Part shown: piece by piece, positions 16,785-25,689 of the stretch
Position numbering within the stretch: the first letter of the stretch is position 1
Layout: every line of letters starts with the position of its first letter
DNA from: Pelomonas paludis
Lineage (GTDB): Bacteria > Pseudomonadota > Gammaproteobacteria > Burkholderiales > Burkholderiaceae_C
Direction: 5' to 3'
Assembly: GCF_039872745.1 (NCBI RefSeq)
Contig: NZ_JBDPZD010000008.1
Span: 42,280 to 106,279 of the forward strand
DNA: 64,000 nt
Program-made: the position numbers and the translations under genes
The notes under the pieces: model-generated
What the model saw: only the letters and a program-made list of their open reading frames with translations
The model's database searches: none
Told to the model about the DNA's origin: nothing

Positions 16785-18014
16785 ATGCGGGAGTTCCAGA
16801 GGTTTCTCGTCGGCGGCGCGGTGCGCGACCGCCTCCTCGGCCTGCCGGTGCAGGACCGGGACTGGGTCGTCGTCGGCGCCAGCCCCGAAGCCTTGCTGAA
16901 AGCTGGCTACCAGCCCGTGGGCAAGGACTTTCCGGTCTTCCTCCACCCCGAGACGCACGAGGAAGTGGCCCTGGCCCGCACCGAGCGCAAGACGGCGCGC
17001 GGCTACCACGGCTTTGCCTTCCACGCGGCGCCCGACGTGACGCTGGAGCAAGACCTGACCCGCCGCGACCTGACCATCAATGCCATGGCCGAGGACGAGG
17101 CCGGTCAGCTCATCGACCCCCACGGCGGCCGGCAGGACCTGGCCGACAAGGTGCTGCGCCACGTCTCGCCCGCCTTTGCCGAAGACCCGGTGCGCATCCT
17201 GCGCCTGGCGCGCTTTGCCGCCCGCTTTGCCGACTTCAACATCGCCCCCGAGACCGGGGCCCTGATGCAGCAGATGGTGCAGGACGGCGAGGTGGATGCC
17301 CTGGTGCCCGAGCGCGTCTGGCAGGAGCTCTCGCGCGGGCTGATGGAAGCCGCCCCGGGCCGCATGCTGACCGTGCTGCGCGAGTGCGGGGCGCTGGTGC
17401 GCCTGCTGCCTGAGGTGGACGCCCTCTTTGGCGTGCCCCAGCCTGAAGCCCACCACCCCGAGGTGGACACCGGCGTGCACCTGCTCTTGGTGCTGCAGCA
17501 GTGCGCCCGCTTCAATCACACGCTGCCCGTGCGCTTTGCCGCGCTGTGCCACGACCTGGGCAAGGGCACGACCCGCCGCGAGGAGTGGCCCCGCCACATC
17601 GGCCACGAAGGCCGCAGCGAGAAGCTGGCCGCCAAGGTGGCCGAGCGCTGGAAGGTGCCGACCGAGTGCCGCGAACTGGCCTTGGTGGTTGCCCGTGAGC
17701 ACACCCACGTGCACCAAAGCGGCGGCTTTGGCCCCGAAGCCCGGCTGCGCCTGCTGGAGCGCTGCGACGCCTGGCGCCGCCCCGAGCGCTTTGCCCAGCT
17801 GCTGCAAGCCTGCGAGGCCGACGCCCGGGGCCGCACCGGCTTTGAGGACCGCGACTACCCCCAGGCCGAGCGCCTGGCCGCCGACCTCGCCGCCACGCTC
17901 GCCATCGACCAGGCGGCCGTGAGCAGTGCCGCTTTGGCGCGCGGGCTCACCGGCCCGGACGTGGGGCGGGCGATCCGATTGGCCCGCTTGAATGCCTTGG
18001 AAGCCCGGGCCTGA
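16785..18014 (+). CDS. cca: CCA-adding tRNA nucleotidyltransferase (bifunctional type)
   Basis: A 409-residue enzyme that builds or repairs the 3' CCA of tRNAs. The class II nucleotidyltransferase head shows FLVGGAVRDRLLG and the metal-binding DRDWVVVG, then RRDLTINAMA and the ribonucleotide-recognition region EDPVRILR. A C-terminal HD phosphohydrolase domain (ALCHDLGKGTT, VAREHTHVH) marks the bifunctional enterobacterial/betaproteobacterial form. Length equals E. coli Cca. ATG 16785 gives the family's normal start. proA follows after 13 nt. Confidence 0.95.
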   Translation: MREFQRFLVGGAVRDRLLGLPVQDRDWVVVGASPEALLKAGYQPVGKDFPVFLHPETHEEVALARTERKTARGYHGFAFHAAPDVTLEQDLTRRDLTINAMAEDEAGQLIDPHGGRQDLADKVLRHVSPAFAEDPVRILRLARFAARFADFNIAPETGALMQQMVQDGEVDALVPERVWQELSRGLMEAAPGRMLTVLRECGALVRLLPEVDALFGVPQPEAHHPEVDTGVHLLLVLQQCARFNHTLPVRFAALCHDLGKGTTRREEWPRHIGHEGRSEKLAAKVAERWKVPTECRELALVVAREHTHVHQSGGFGPEARLRLLERCDAWRRPERFAQLLQACEADARGRTGFEDRDYPQAERLAADLAATLAIDQAAVSSAALARGLTGPDVGRAIRLARLNALEARA

Positions 18015-18027
18015 GAAAATCCCCGCC

Positions 18028-19305
18028 ATGAACGCGCCCCAGACCCCTTTGCTCACGGACCTGCCCGCCCTGATGGCCCACATGGGCCAGCAAGCCCGCG
18101 CCGCCGCCACCGTGATGGCGGCAGCCTCCACGGCGGCCAAGAACACCGCCCTGCTGGCCCTGGCCCGCCGTCTGCGCGAGGCCGGCCCGACCCTGCAGGC
18201 CGCCAATGCCAAGGACCTGGCCAAGGCCGCCGACCTTGCTGCCCCGCTGCGCGACCGCCTCAAGCTCGATGCCAAGACCCTGGCCACCGTGGCCGAAGGC
18301 TGCGAGCAGATCGCCGCCATGCCCGACCCCATCGGCGAGATCACCGGCGTGCGCCGCCGCCCCACGGGCATCAGCGTCGGCCAGATGCGCGTGCCGCTGG
18401 GCGTGTTCGGCATGATCTACGAGAGCCGCCCCAATGTGACCATCGAGGCCGCGTCGCTCGCGATCAAGAGCGGCAATGCCTGCATCCTGCGTGGCGGCTC
18501 CGAGGCCATCCACAGCAATCTGGCCCTGGCGACGCTGGTGGCCGACAGCCTCGAAGAAGCCGGCCTGCCGCGCGAGGCCGTGCAGCTCGTCCCGACGACC
18601 GACCGCGCCGCCGTCGGCCTCTTGATCAGCTCGCCCCAGTGGGTCGACGTGATCATCCCGCGCGGTGGCAAGGGGCTGATCGAGCGCATCAGTGCCGAGG
18701 CCAAGGTCCCCGTCATCAAGCACCTGGACGGCAACTGCCACACCTATGTGGACGAGCAGGTCGACCTGGCCCTGGCGCTCAAGGTGACCGACAACGCCAA
18801 GACCCAGAAGTACAGCCCCTGCAATGCCACCGAGTCATTGCTCGTGCACGTGGCGCAGGCGCCGGCCTTCCTGCCCCGCATCGCCGAGATCTTCCGCGCC
18901 AAGGGCGTGGAGATGCGTGGCTGCCTGCGCACCCTGGCCCTGGTGCCTGGCGCCGTGGCGGCGACGGAGGAAGACTGGTCCACCGAGTACCTGGCGCCGA
19001 TCATCAGCATCAAGGTCGTGGATTCGCTCGACGAGGCCATCGCACACATCAACCGCTATGGCTCACACCACACGGATGCCATCCTGACGACCAACCACCC
19101 CAATGCCATGCGCTTCCTGCGCGAGGTGGATTCGGCCAGCGTGATGGTCAACGCCAGCACGCGCTTTGCCGATGGCTTCGAGTACGGCCTGGGGGCCGAG
19201 ATCGGCATCAGCACCGACAAGTTCCACGCCCGCGGGCCGGTGGGGCTGGAAGGGCTGACTTCGATGAAGTGGGTGGTGCTGGGCCAGGGCGAAGTGCGCG
19301 GCTGA
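18028..19305 (+). CDS. proA: Gamma-glutamyl phosphate reductase
   Basis: A 425-residue NADPH-dependent enzyme of proline biosynthesis, making glutamate-5-semialdehyde from gamma-glutamyl phosphate. The aldehyde-dehydrogenase-fold signatures are plain: PLGVFGMIYESRPNVT, KSGNACILRGGSEA, and the catalytic cysteine in YSPCNATESLL. The C terminus ARGPVGLEGLTS is the classic ProA ending. proB is not adjacent, as is usual in Burkholderiales. It is close behind cca and ends 21 nt before a convergent membrane-protein gene. Confidence 0.96.
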   Translation: MNAPQTPLLTDLPALMAHMGQQARAAATVMAAASTAAKNTALLALARRLREAGPTLQAANAKDLAKAADLAAPLRDRLKLDAKTLATVAEGCEQIAAMPDPIGEITGVRRRPTGISVGQMRVPLGVFGMIYESRPNVTIEAASLAIKSGNACILRGGSEAIHSNLALATLVADSLEEAGLPREAVQLVPTTDRAAVGLLISSPQWVDVIIPRGGKGLIERISAEAKVPVIKHLDGNCHTYVDEQVDLALALKVTDNAKTQKYSPCNATESLLVHVAQAPAFLPRIAEIFRAKGVEMRGCLRTLALVPGAVAATEEDWSTEYLAPIISIKVVDSLDEAIAHINRYGSHHTDAILTTNHPNAMRFLREVDSASVMVNASTRFADGFEYGLGAEIGISTDKFHARGPVGLEGLTSMKWVVLGQGEVRG

Positions 19306-19326
19306 GCGCCGCGCCAAGCCCAGCGC

Positions 19327-19965
19327 TCAGCTGCGCTGCCAGGGGTTGGCCGGCGGGCCCAGCGGGTCAAAGGCGATCGGGGCGCTGTCGGCCGTGTACT
19401 CGGCCAGTTGGCGAGCCAAACGCGGCCGGCCCCAATGCCAGGCCACCGCCAGCGCCAACAGCAGGCTCAGGCCGTAGAACTGCATGAAGCCGGCATACCC
19501 CAGCACGCCGGCCAAGGGCTTGGCCAGGCCGAGAAAGGCCGCAAAGAGCCAGCTTGCCAGGCTGAAGGCACCCAGCAGCGCCGGGATGCGGGCCGTGCGC
19601 TCGGGCTCATAGGTCGGCGCCATCAGGCGCGGCAGCGCCCACTTGTGCAGCGCCAGGCCATTGAGCGTGAGCAGGATCACCACGCTGAACTTGGCCAGCA
19701 GCTTGCCCTTGGTGAGCAGCACGGCCAGGTCTAAGCCGGTGTCGATGCCAATGATGATCAGCCCGGTCACCCAGAGCACGCCCAGCGCCTTGGCCACCCA
19801 ACTTGACGCGCGGCGCAGCAAACGGCGGTCCACCTGCCGGTGCAGGAACACGGCCAGGTCGCCCAGCACGATGGCCGCCGCCGCGCCAAAGCAGGCCACG
19901 ACGTGCACATACAGGGCGACCAATCGCAGCAGGGGCCATAGGGCAACGACGTCCGGTGATTGCAT
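19327..19965 (-). CDS. Polytopic membrane protein, unknown function
   Basis: A 212-residue protein with about five or six hydrophobic segments (LLRLVALYVHVVACFGAAAAIVL, VLWVTGLIIIGIDTGL, FSVVILLTLNGLAL, GAFSLASWLFAAFLGL, FYGLSLLLALAVAWHWG). The family is not recognised; conserved histidines in the first helix (YVHVVACF) recall small haem or metal-linked membrane proteins but this is only a resemblance. ATG 19965 is chosen over the upstream 20004 start because it removes a basic unstructured leader. It is convergent with proA. Confidence 0.6.
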   Translation of the reverse strand: MQSPDVVALWPLLRLVALYVHVVACFGAAAAIVLGDLAVFLHRQVDRRLLRRASSWVAKALGVLWVTGLIIIGIDTGLDLAVLLTKGKLLAKFSVVILLTLNGLALHKWALPRLMAPTYEPERTARIPALLGAFSLASWLFAAFLGLAKPLAGVLGYAGFMQFYGLSLLLALAVAWHWGRPRLARQLAEYTADSAPIAFDPLGPPANPWQRS

Positions 19966-20282
19966 GGGCTTGGGCCTCGAATTGTTTCGGATTGCGCTAC
20001 CCAAACTTCTACCCAGCGTGGGGCTTGAGGGCTAAGGCATTGCTGCAGTTTAAAAATTCATCATGTAACCCAGGTGACAAATCGTCACGGCCGTGTCCCA
20101 GGTCCAGGCTCCTTGACAGCGTTTACCATGACCAATTACATGGCGCGGATCGCGCGCGTGACAACGCTGCCATCGCCGGATGGCAAGGTCTCGACCCTTC
20201 CGTTGGCTAGGGCGGCAAAGACATTGCGCCCACGGCCCTAGGCGCAGGCTCGCGCCGCCAGGGTTGGTGCGGCGGCGTTCGT
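19966..20282. other. Intergenic region of 317 bp with operator-like and promoter-like sequence
   Basis: No gene is supported here. The stretch is less GC-rich than its surroundings around 20048-20070. It contains a perfect dyad GTGAC-N5-GTCAC at 20074-20088, CCATG-N8-CATGG at 20127-20144, a promoter-like sequence at 20113-20141 on the plus strand, and a 7-bp hairpin (CGCCGCC/GGCGGCG) just before the end of the MuiA-like gene. It must also hold the promoter for the minus-strand membrane protein gene at 19327-19965. A small RNA on the plus strand is possible but unproven. Confidence 0.4.
20113..20141 (+). promoter_or_regulatory. Possible sigma-70 promoter facing the plus strand
   Basis: TTGACA at 20113-20118 is a perfect -35 box, followed after 17 nt by TTACAT at 20136-20141, a weak -10 (three of six consensus bases). 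It points towards the 3' end of the minus-strand MuiA-like gene, so no annotated gene lies downstream in the right direction. It may drive an unannotated or antisense RNA, or be chance. Confidence 0.3.
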
Positions 20283-21854
20283 TCAGCGCAGACCGGTGAC
20301 CGGCGCGTCCTTGGGCACGTTGACCAGGTAGTCGGCTGAGAAGCGCAGGCTCTGCCCGGCCGCCAGCGGCTGCTCCCAGAGCACCAGGCCCGCCCGTTTG
20401 CGCCAGGCCTGGGTCGTGGGTGCGGGGTTGAACGTGGCCTGCACCTTGATGTCCTCGTGCTGGGCCGTGGGTGCCACCTCGACCAGTTGCAGCCTGAGGC
20501 TGCCCGCCGTGTGTCGGTTCTCGATCACGTAGGCGCGGCCATAGCGACGCTCGGCACGGCTGCCGATGAAGCCGGTGTTGGCGGCGTTGCGCTGCTCGGG
20601 CAGGACCTGCACACGCACGCGCTCGTCGCGGCCGAAGGGGATCTCCATGCGTTCTTCGCCGTCCGCCATATTGAGCGTGCTGCTGCCCACATAAGCCCCG
20701 TCGCGCACCAGTTGCATGGGGCCCTGCGGCCATGCGCCAGCCGGCCACTCGGCCTCCGCCACCAGGTAGGCCGCTGCCTCGCTGGCCGGCTGCACGCGCG
20801 TCAACACGGTGGCCTGCAAGCGCTCCCCGCCCAGCGTCAGGCTGGCACGCTGGGTGCTGCTCTCGACCGTGACGCGGCCAGGCAGTTGAAACACGGTGGC
20901 GTGCGTGCCCTCGAAGACGGCGGGGTCGAACGACTCGGCCTCCTCTTCTGCGTCCGCAGCTCGCCGCAGGCTCGGGGCGGCCCGCACGCCAGCCACCACT
21001 ACCGAGTCCAGCGTCGCCGCTGCCGCCATCGGCCGAGGCGGCGCGATCCCCAGCACCCAGGGCCTCGGCAGGCCCTGGCCCACCTTGGTCGACACCGCCG
21101 CCGTGGACAGCCGCAGCTTGACCTGCCGCCAGTCCTCGCCGCTTTGCTGCGACACCTGGGCCAAGCGCTCCAGCTGCAGCGCACCGCTCGCGGTGTCGAG
21201 CAACGCCCGGTAGCTCGGCGCCCAGCCGGCCTGGGGCAGGCGGTAGCTGATGCGCAGCTCCGCCTCGCGCGGGGCCGACAGGCGCAGGCGCAGGCTGCGC
21301 CACTGCGGGTTGGCCTCAGCCAAGCGGTCGCGCTCCCCCTTCAGCGGGGTGATCTGGCGGTCCAGGTCCTCCAGCTGGCGGCGCAGCTGAGCCTGGCGCA
21401 GCAGGGCGTCCTGCGCTGCCTTGCGGATGCTGTCGGCCGTGCCCGCGATGCCGGCGGCCGGTGTGCCGCGTGCCTCGCCGCTGCCCAGCGCCTTGAGATA
21501 GCTCAGGCTCGCCTCCAGCGCGCTGGACTCGGCGGCCAATTGGTCGCGCTGCCCCTCCAGCTTGCGGATCTGCTCATCGCGCGGGCTGTTGGCGCATTCG
21601 GGCAGGCGCTCGCGCGGCAGGGTCTCCAACTGCACCGGCCCCAGGTTCACGCCGGCGGGCGCCTCGATCTGCAGGCTGTCGGGGTCGAAGCGCGCCGTCA
21701 GGCAGTTCAGCACCAGCTCACGCGCGCCCGCCGCCACGCTGGCCAGGCGCGTCACCTGGGCACCGCCGGGGTAGACGAGAACCTCGTCAATGCCGGACTG
21801 CGCCGATGCAAGAGCCGGCACGGCGAGAGCAAACAGCAGAGCAAATGAGCGCAT
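20283..21854 (-). CDS. MuiA-family (DUF4139) exported protein
   Basis: A 523-residue protein with signal peptide MRSFALLFALAVPALASA. The N-terminal domain (VLVYPGGAQVTRLA) is the DUF4140 type; a coiled coil of about 100 residues follows (KLEGQRDQLAAESSALEASL, RRQLEDLDRQI), then the beta-rich DUF4139 domain (LRISYRLPQAGWAPSYRALLD). This matches the mucoidy inhibitor A family, of unknown biochemical role and present in the cell envelope. ATG 21854 starts directly at the signal peptide. Divergent from queC with 47 nt between starts. Confidence 0.82.
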   Translation of the reverse strand: MRSFALLFALAVPALASAQSGIDEVLVYPGGAQVTRLASVAAGARELVLNCLTARFDPDSLQIEAPAGVNLGPVQLETLPRERLPECANSPRDEQIRKLEGQRDQLAAESSALEASLSYLKALGSGEARGTPAAGIAGTADSIRKAAQDALLRQAQLRRQLEDLDRQITPLKGERDRLAEANPQWRSLRLRLSAPREAELRISYRLPQAGWAPSYRALLDTASGALQLERLAQVSQQSGEDWRQVKLRLSTAAVSTKVGQGLPRPWVLGIAPPRPMAAAATLDSVVVAGVRAAPSLRRAADAEEEAESFDPAVFEGTHATVFQLPGRVTVESSTQRASLTLGGERLQATVLTRVQPASEAAAYLVAEAEWPAGAWPQGPMQLVRDGAYVGSSTLNMADGEERMEIPFGRDERVRVQVLPEQRNAANTGFIGSRAERRYGRAYVIENRHTAGSLRLQLVEVAPTAQHEDIKVQATFNPAPTTQAWRKRAGLVLWEQPLAAGQSLRFSADYLVNVPKDAPVTGLR

Positions 21855-21901
21855 GACGGCAGGCGGCAAGTGAGGAGAGGCGCAAAGGTAGCATCCCGCC
21901 C

Positions 21902-22618
21902 ATGAGCGACGACCGCAAAGCCCTGGTGCTGTTTTCCGGCGGGCAGGACTCCACCACCTGCCTGGCCTGGGCGCTGGAGCGCTACGCCAGTGTGGAGACC
22001 CTGGCCTTTGACTACGGCCAGCGCCACCGCATCGAGCTGGACTGCCGCCACCGCGTGCGCGACGAGCTGGTGCGGCGCTTCCCAGCCTGGGCCGGCCGGC
22101 TGGGTGAGGACCATTTGCTCGACCTGTCGATGCTCGGCCGCCTCAGCGACACCGCGCTGACCAGTGAGCGCGCCATCGAGCTGCAGGCCAATGGCCTGCC
22201 CAACACCTTTGTGCCCGGGCGCAACCTGCTCTTCCTGACCTTTGCCGCCACGCTGGCCTACCGCCGCAGCGCCACAGTGCTGGTGGGCGGCATGTGCGAG
22301 ACGGACTATTCCGGCTACCCCGACTGCCGCGACAACACCCTCAAGGCGCTGCAGGTGGCCCTGTCACTCGGGCTAGGCGGCCCGATGACGGTGGAGACAC
22401 CGCTGATGTTCATCGACAAGGCCGCCACCTGGCGCCTGGCCGAGCAGCTGGGCGGGCAGGCCCTGGTGCAGTTGATCGTCGAGCACACCCACACCTGCTA
22501 CCTGGGCGAGCGCGGCGCGCTGCACGCCTGGGGCCATGGCTGCGGCCACTGCCCGGCCTGCGAGCTGCGCGCCAAGGGGCACGCGGCCTACCTGGCTGGC
22601 CGAGAGCGCGCCGCATGA
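21902..22618 (+). CDS. queC: 7-cyano-7-deazaguanine synthase QueC
   Basis: A 238-residue ATP-dependent enzyme that converts 7-carboxy-7-deazaguanine to preQ0 in the queuosine pathway. The PP-loop LFSGGQDSTTCL is at the N terminus; VPGRNLLFLTFAA and GGMCETDYSGYPDCR are family motifs; the C-terminal zinc cluster HTCYLGE...GCGHCPACELRAKGH is intact. It is coupled to the LemA-like gene by a 4-nt overlap. folE, which makes the shared pathway precursor, is 1 kb downstream on the other strand; queD, queE and queF are absent from the window. Confidence 0.95.
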   Translation: MSDDRKALVLFSGGQDSTTCLAWALERYASVETLAFDYGQRHRIELDCRHRVRDELVRRFPAWAGRLGEDHLLDLSMLGRLSDTALTSERAIELQANGLPNTFVPGRNLLFLTFAATLAYRRSATVLVGGMCETDYSGYPDCRDNTLKALQVALSLGLGGPMTVETPLMFIDKAATWRLAEQLGGQALVQLIVEHTHTCYLGERGALHAWGHGCGHCPACELRAKGHAAYLAGRERAA

Positions 22619-23160
22619 CCCCGCTCACCTGGGCCTTGGTGGCCCTGCTGGCCGTACTGGGCTTTTGGAGCGTTGGCGCCTACAACCGCCTCATGAGCCT
22701 ACGCAATGCCATCAGCGAGGCTTTTGCCGAACTGGACCGCCAGCTCAGCCAGCGCGCCCAGGTGTGCGAGCAACTGGTGACCCAGGTCAAACCCCTGCTG
22801 CCCAATGAGCAGGCCACCTTTGATGCCCTGGCCAATGCCCAGGCCGAAGCTCAGGCCGCCGCACTGGCCGCACGCGGCCGTCCCTGGTCGCCCGACACGG
22901 TGGGCGCGCTGGCCGTTGCCACCTCGCTGCACGGCGCGGCGCAGGCGCGGCTGATGTCGCTGTTGGAGCATGCGTCCGAGCTTCACGACGCCGCCGGGCT
23001 GGGCGCCCTGATGGACGAGCTCAAGCTGGTGGAACGCCAGCGCGCCTTTGCACGCCAGGTGTTCAACCAGACCGTCGAGCGCTACAACGAAGCCATCGCG
23101 CAGATCCCGACGCGCGCATTGGCCCGGCTCTACCGCTTCACAGCGGCCAGGCCGCTCTAG
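22615..23160 (+). CDS. LemA-like membrane-anchored protein
   Basis: A 181-residue protein: one N-terminal transmembrane segment (LTWALVALLAVLGFWSVGAY) followed by a helical cytoplasm- or periplasm-facing region. YNRLMSLRNAISEAFAELDRQLSQR corresponds to the conserved LemA opening (YNxLvxxrn...), though later parts are diverged. LemA proteins have no settled function. The ATG overlaps the queC stop by 4 nt, so it is co-translated with queC. Convergent with the BLUF gene. Confidence 0.6.
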   Translation: MTPLTWALVALLAVLGFWSVGAYNRLMSLRNAISEAFAELDRQLSQRAQVCEQLVTQVKPLLPNEQATFDALANAQAEAQAAALAARGRPWSPDTVGALAVATSLHGAAQARLMSLLEHASELHDAAGLGALMDELKLVERQRAFARQVFNQTVERYNEAIAQIPTRALARLYRFTAARPL

Positions 23161-23172
23161 GGCCTGTTAGCC

Positions 23173-23601
23173 CTACAGCTCCGCTGCGGCGATGGCGCCC
23201 GAGGCGCACATCTCGCGGAACAGCGCGGCCATGGCGGCGCCGCTCATCTGGTAGGGGTCCAGGCGGCCGGACTCCGAATACTTCAGCATCAGCGCCGGGT
23301 TGAGCCGCTGCAGGTTCACCTGGCCCATGGTCCAGCCGGCAAAGTTGCGCTCCCCGATCTCCTCGTAGGACAGCAGCGTCACGTCGCTGTGCCGCGGGTC
23401 CGCCACGATGCGGCGGTAGCGGGCATTGACCGCATCACGCCCCCCTTCCAGCACCTGCACGAAGACGCCCTCGGTGAAGCAGAGCAGGCCGGTGATGCCT
23501 TCCTGCGGGTTGTTCTCGCGCGAGCTGCGCAGGATGGCGGCCAGGTCGGCCTCCACAAGCGCCGACGTGGCGCGGCTGGCATACATCAGGCGAACAAGCA
23601 T
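23173..23601 (-). CDS. BLUF-domain blue-light photoreceptor, short single-domain type
   Basis: A 142-residue flavin-binding photosensor. All key BLUF residues line up with the AppA spacing: Tyr7 (LMYASR), Asn31, Gln49 (VFVQVLEGG), Trp90 and Met92 (GWTMGQ). After the domain only a short helical tail of 45 residues remains, so output must be by protein-protein contact rather than a fused enzyme. It lies 4 nt downstream of folE on the same strand, implying co-transcription with GTP cyclohydrolase I. Its partner is unknown. Confidence 0.9.
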   Translation of the reverse strand: MLVRLMYASRATSALVEADLAAILRSSRENNPQEGITGLLCFTEGVFVQVLEGGRDAVNARYRRIVADPRHSDVTLLSYEEIGERNFAGWTMGQVNLQRLNPALMLKYSESGRLDPYQMSGAAMAALFREMCASGAIAAAEL

Positions 23602-23605
23602 GGCT

Positions 23606-24319
23606 TCAGCCCTTGGCGATCAGAGACAGGAACTCGCGACGCAGGTTGGCGTCCTTCATGAAGGCACCGCGCATCACGCTGTTGGTCATTTTGGACTCGC
23701 TGTCCTTCACGCCGCGCCAGTGCATGCAGAAGTGGTCGGCCTCCATCACCAGCGCCAGCCCGTCGGGCTGCACGCGCTCCTGCAGCTCGTTGGCCAGCAT
23801 GGTCACGGCCTCTTCCTGGATCTGCGGGCGGCCCATGATCCATTCGGTCAGCCGCGCGTACTTGGACAGGCCGATCAGGTTGGAGTGCTCATTGGGCAGC
23901 AGCCCGATCCACACCTTGCCCATGATCGGGCAGAGGTGGTGCGAGCAGGCGCTGCGCACCTTGATCGGGCCGACGATCATCAGCTCGTTGAGCCGACTGA
24001 CGTTGGGAAACTCCGTGACCGACGGGGCCGCCACATAGCGCCCGGCAAACACCTCGCGCACAAACATCTTGGCCACGCGCTTGGCGGTCTCGTGGGTGTT
24101 GTGGTCGCTGTCGGTGTCGATCACCAGGCTGCGCAACACCGCTTGCATCCTCTCGGTCACCTCGGCCTGGAGCGCGTCCAGCTCACCAGGCTCGATGAAG
24201 GCGGCAATGTTGTCATTCGCGTGGTGGCGGCAGCCGGCGCTGACGAGGCGGTAACGGATGCGCTCCGAGACGGGCGCATCGTCCGCCGGCGCGGCGGGCA
24301 GGGGGCGGGAGGCATCCAT
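23606..24319 (-). CDS. folE: GTP cyclohydrolase I
   Basis: A 237-residue enzyme converting GTP to 7,8-dihydroneopterin triphosphate, the entry to folate and to queuosine. The zinc-binding SACSHHLCPIMGK and the motifs IGLSKYARLTEWI, QIQEEAVTML and EADHFCMHWRGVKD are complete. A 40-residue N-terminal extension precedes the family core. It is the first gene of a two-gene unit with the BLUF photoreceptor, and is divergent from rsmB with about 40 nt between the starts. Confidence 0.95.
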   Translation of the reverse strand: MDASRPLPAAPADDAPVSERIRYRLVSAGCRHHANDNIAAFIEPGELDALQAEVTERMQAVLRSLVIDTDSDHNTHETAKRVAKMFVREVFAGRYVAAPSVTEFPNVSRLNELMIVGPIKVRSACSHHLCPIMGKVWIGLLPNEHSNLIGLSKYARLTEWIMGRPQIQEEAVTMLANELQERVQPDGLALVMEADHFCMHWRGVKDSESKMTNSVMRGAFMKDANLRREFLSLIAKG

Positions 24320-24360
24320 CGGGGCATTGTGTGCGCAAGGCCGCTCCTACACTGAGCCGC

Positions 24361-25689
24361 ATGCCGAATGTCCCCACAACGGCCCCCACCAGCCCAGGCG
24401 CGCCGCCGCTGCACCGCTTGCTGCTGCAGGCGGCCGACTGCGTCCAGGCCGTGCAGGGCGGCCACTCCCTCACCGACGCCCTCGGCCGCGTGCCGCCCGA
24501 GCTGCGGCCCGGCACCCAGGCGCTCAGCTTCACCGCGCTGCGCCGCCTCGGCTCGGCCCAGGCCCTGCGCCAGCAGCTCGCCCCCAAGACGCCGCCGCCG
24601 CGCGTCGATGCGCTGCTGCTCACCGCCCTGGCCCTGCTGTGGGACGCCGACGACGCCCCCTATGCCGAGCACACCCTGGTCGACCAGGCCGTGCAAGCCG
24701 CCAAGCAGCGCGCGCCGGCCTCGCAGGGCTTCATCAATGCCGTGCTGCGGCGCTTCCTGCGCGAGCGCGAGGCCCTGAGCGCCGCCGCCCGGCGCGACCC
24801 GCTCGGCGCCTTCAACCACCCGCTGTGGTGGCTCGAAGCCGTCAAGCGCGACTGGCCCGCCCAGTGGCAGGACATCCTCGCCGCCAACAACCGCCCGCCG
24901 CCCATGGTGCTGCGCGTCAACGCCCGCCGCACCAGCGCCAGCGCCTACCTCGAAGCCCTGGCCACGGTGGGCATCAGCGCCCGCCTGGTCGGGCCCGAGG
25001 TGCCACAGGCCATCGTGCTGGACCGGCCCCACCCCGTGCAGGACCTGCCCGGCTTTGCCGCCGGCGATGTCTCAGTGCAGGACGCCGCCGCCCAACTGGC
25101 TGCGCACTGGCTAGCCCAGGGGCTTGCGCCCGGCGCCCGCGTGCTGGACGCCTGCGCCGCCCCCGGTGGCAAGACCGCCCATTTGCTGGAGCTGCAACAA
25201 CTCGACCTGCTGGCCCTCGACGCCGACGGCCAGCGCCTGCAGCGCGTGCAGGAGAACCTGCTGCGCCTCTCCTTGCGCGCCCAGCTCAAGGCCGCCGACG
25301 CCCGCCAGACCGCCACCTGGTGGGACGGCCGGCCCTTCGATGCCATCCTGCTCGACGCCCCCTGCAGCGCCGCTGGCATCGTGCGCCGCCACCCCGACGT
25401 GCGCTGGCTGCGCCGGCCCGACGACATCCGCGCCCTGGCCCAGACCCAGGCCGAACTGCTGGACGCGCTCTGGCCCCTGCTCCAGCCCGGCGGCCGCCTG
25501 CTCTACGCCACCTGTTCCATCTTCCGCGCCGAGGGTCAGGCCCAGGCAGACGCGTTTTTGCAACGCCAATCTGACGCCCAGCCGCTGCCCCTGGGCCCAC
25601 TGGGCGGGCATCTGCTGCCCGTCGCGGACAATGGCCGGCCGGCCTTCGACGGCTTCTTCTACGCCCACTTCGCGAAGCGTCCCCCTTGA
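24361..25689 (+). CDS. rsmB: 16S rRNA (cytosine(967)-C(5))-methyltransferase RsmB
   Basis: A 442-residue enzyme. The N-terminal NusB-like RNA-binding domain (residues 15-150, ASQGFINAVLRRFLRER) is followed by a SAM-dependent methyltransferase domain: VLDACAAPGGKTAHLLEL, LLALDADGQRLQRVQENL, the DAPCSAAGIVRRHPDVRW motif and the TCS motif (YATCSIF) with the two cysteines of m5C enzymes. ATG 24361 is the first after the divergent folE start. It overlaps the DUF4390 gene by 4 nt and starts the conserved Burkholderiales run rsmB-DUF4390-ntrY-ntrX. Confidence 0.95.
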   Translation: MPNVPTTAPTSPGAPPLHRLLLQAADCVQAVQGGHSLTDALGRVPPELRPGTQALSFTALRRLGSAQALRQQLAPKTPPPRVDALLLTALALLWDADDAPYAEHTLVDQAVQAAKQRAPASQGFINAVLRRFLREREALSAAARRDPLGAFNHPLWWLEAVKRDWPAQWQDILAANNRPPPMVLRVNARRTSASAYLEALATVGISARLVGPEVPQAIVLDRPHPVQDLPGFAAGDVSVQDAAAQLAAHWLAQGLAPGARVLDACAAPGGKTAHLLELQQLDLLALDADGQRLQRVQENLLRLSLRAQLKAADARQTATWWDGRPFDAILLDAPCSAAGIVRRHPDVRWLRRPDDIRALAQTQAELLDALWPLLQPGGRLLYATCSIFRAEGQAQADAFLQRQSDAQPLPLGPLGGHLLPVADNGRPAFDGFFYAHFAKRPP

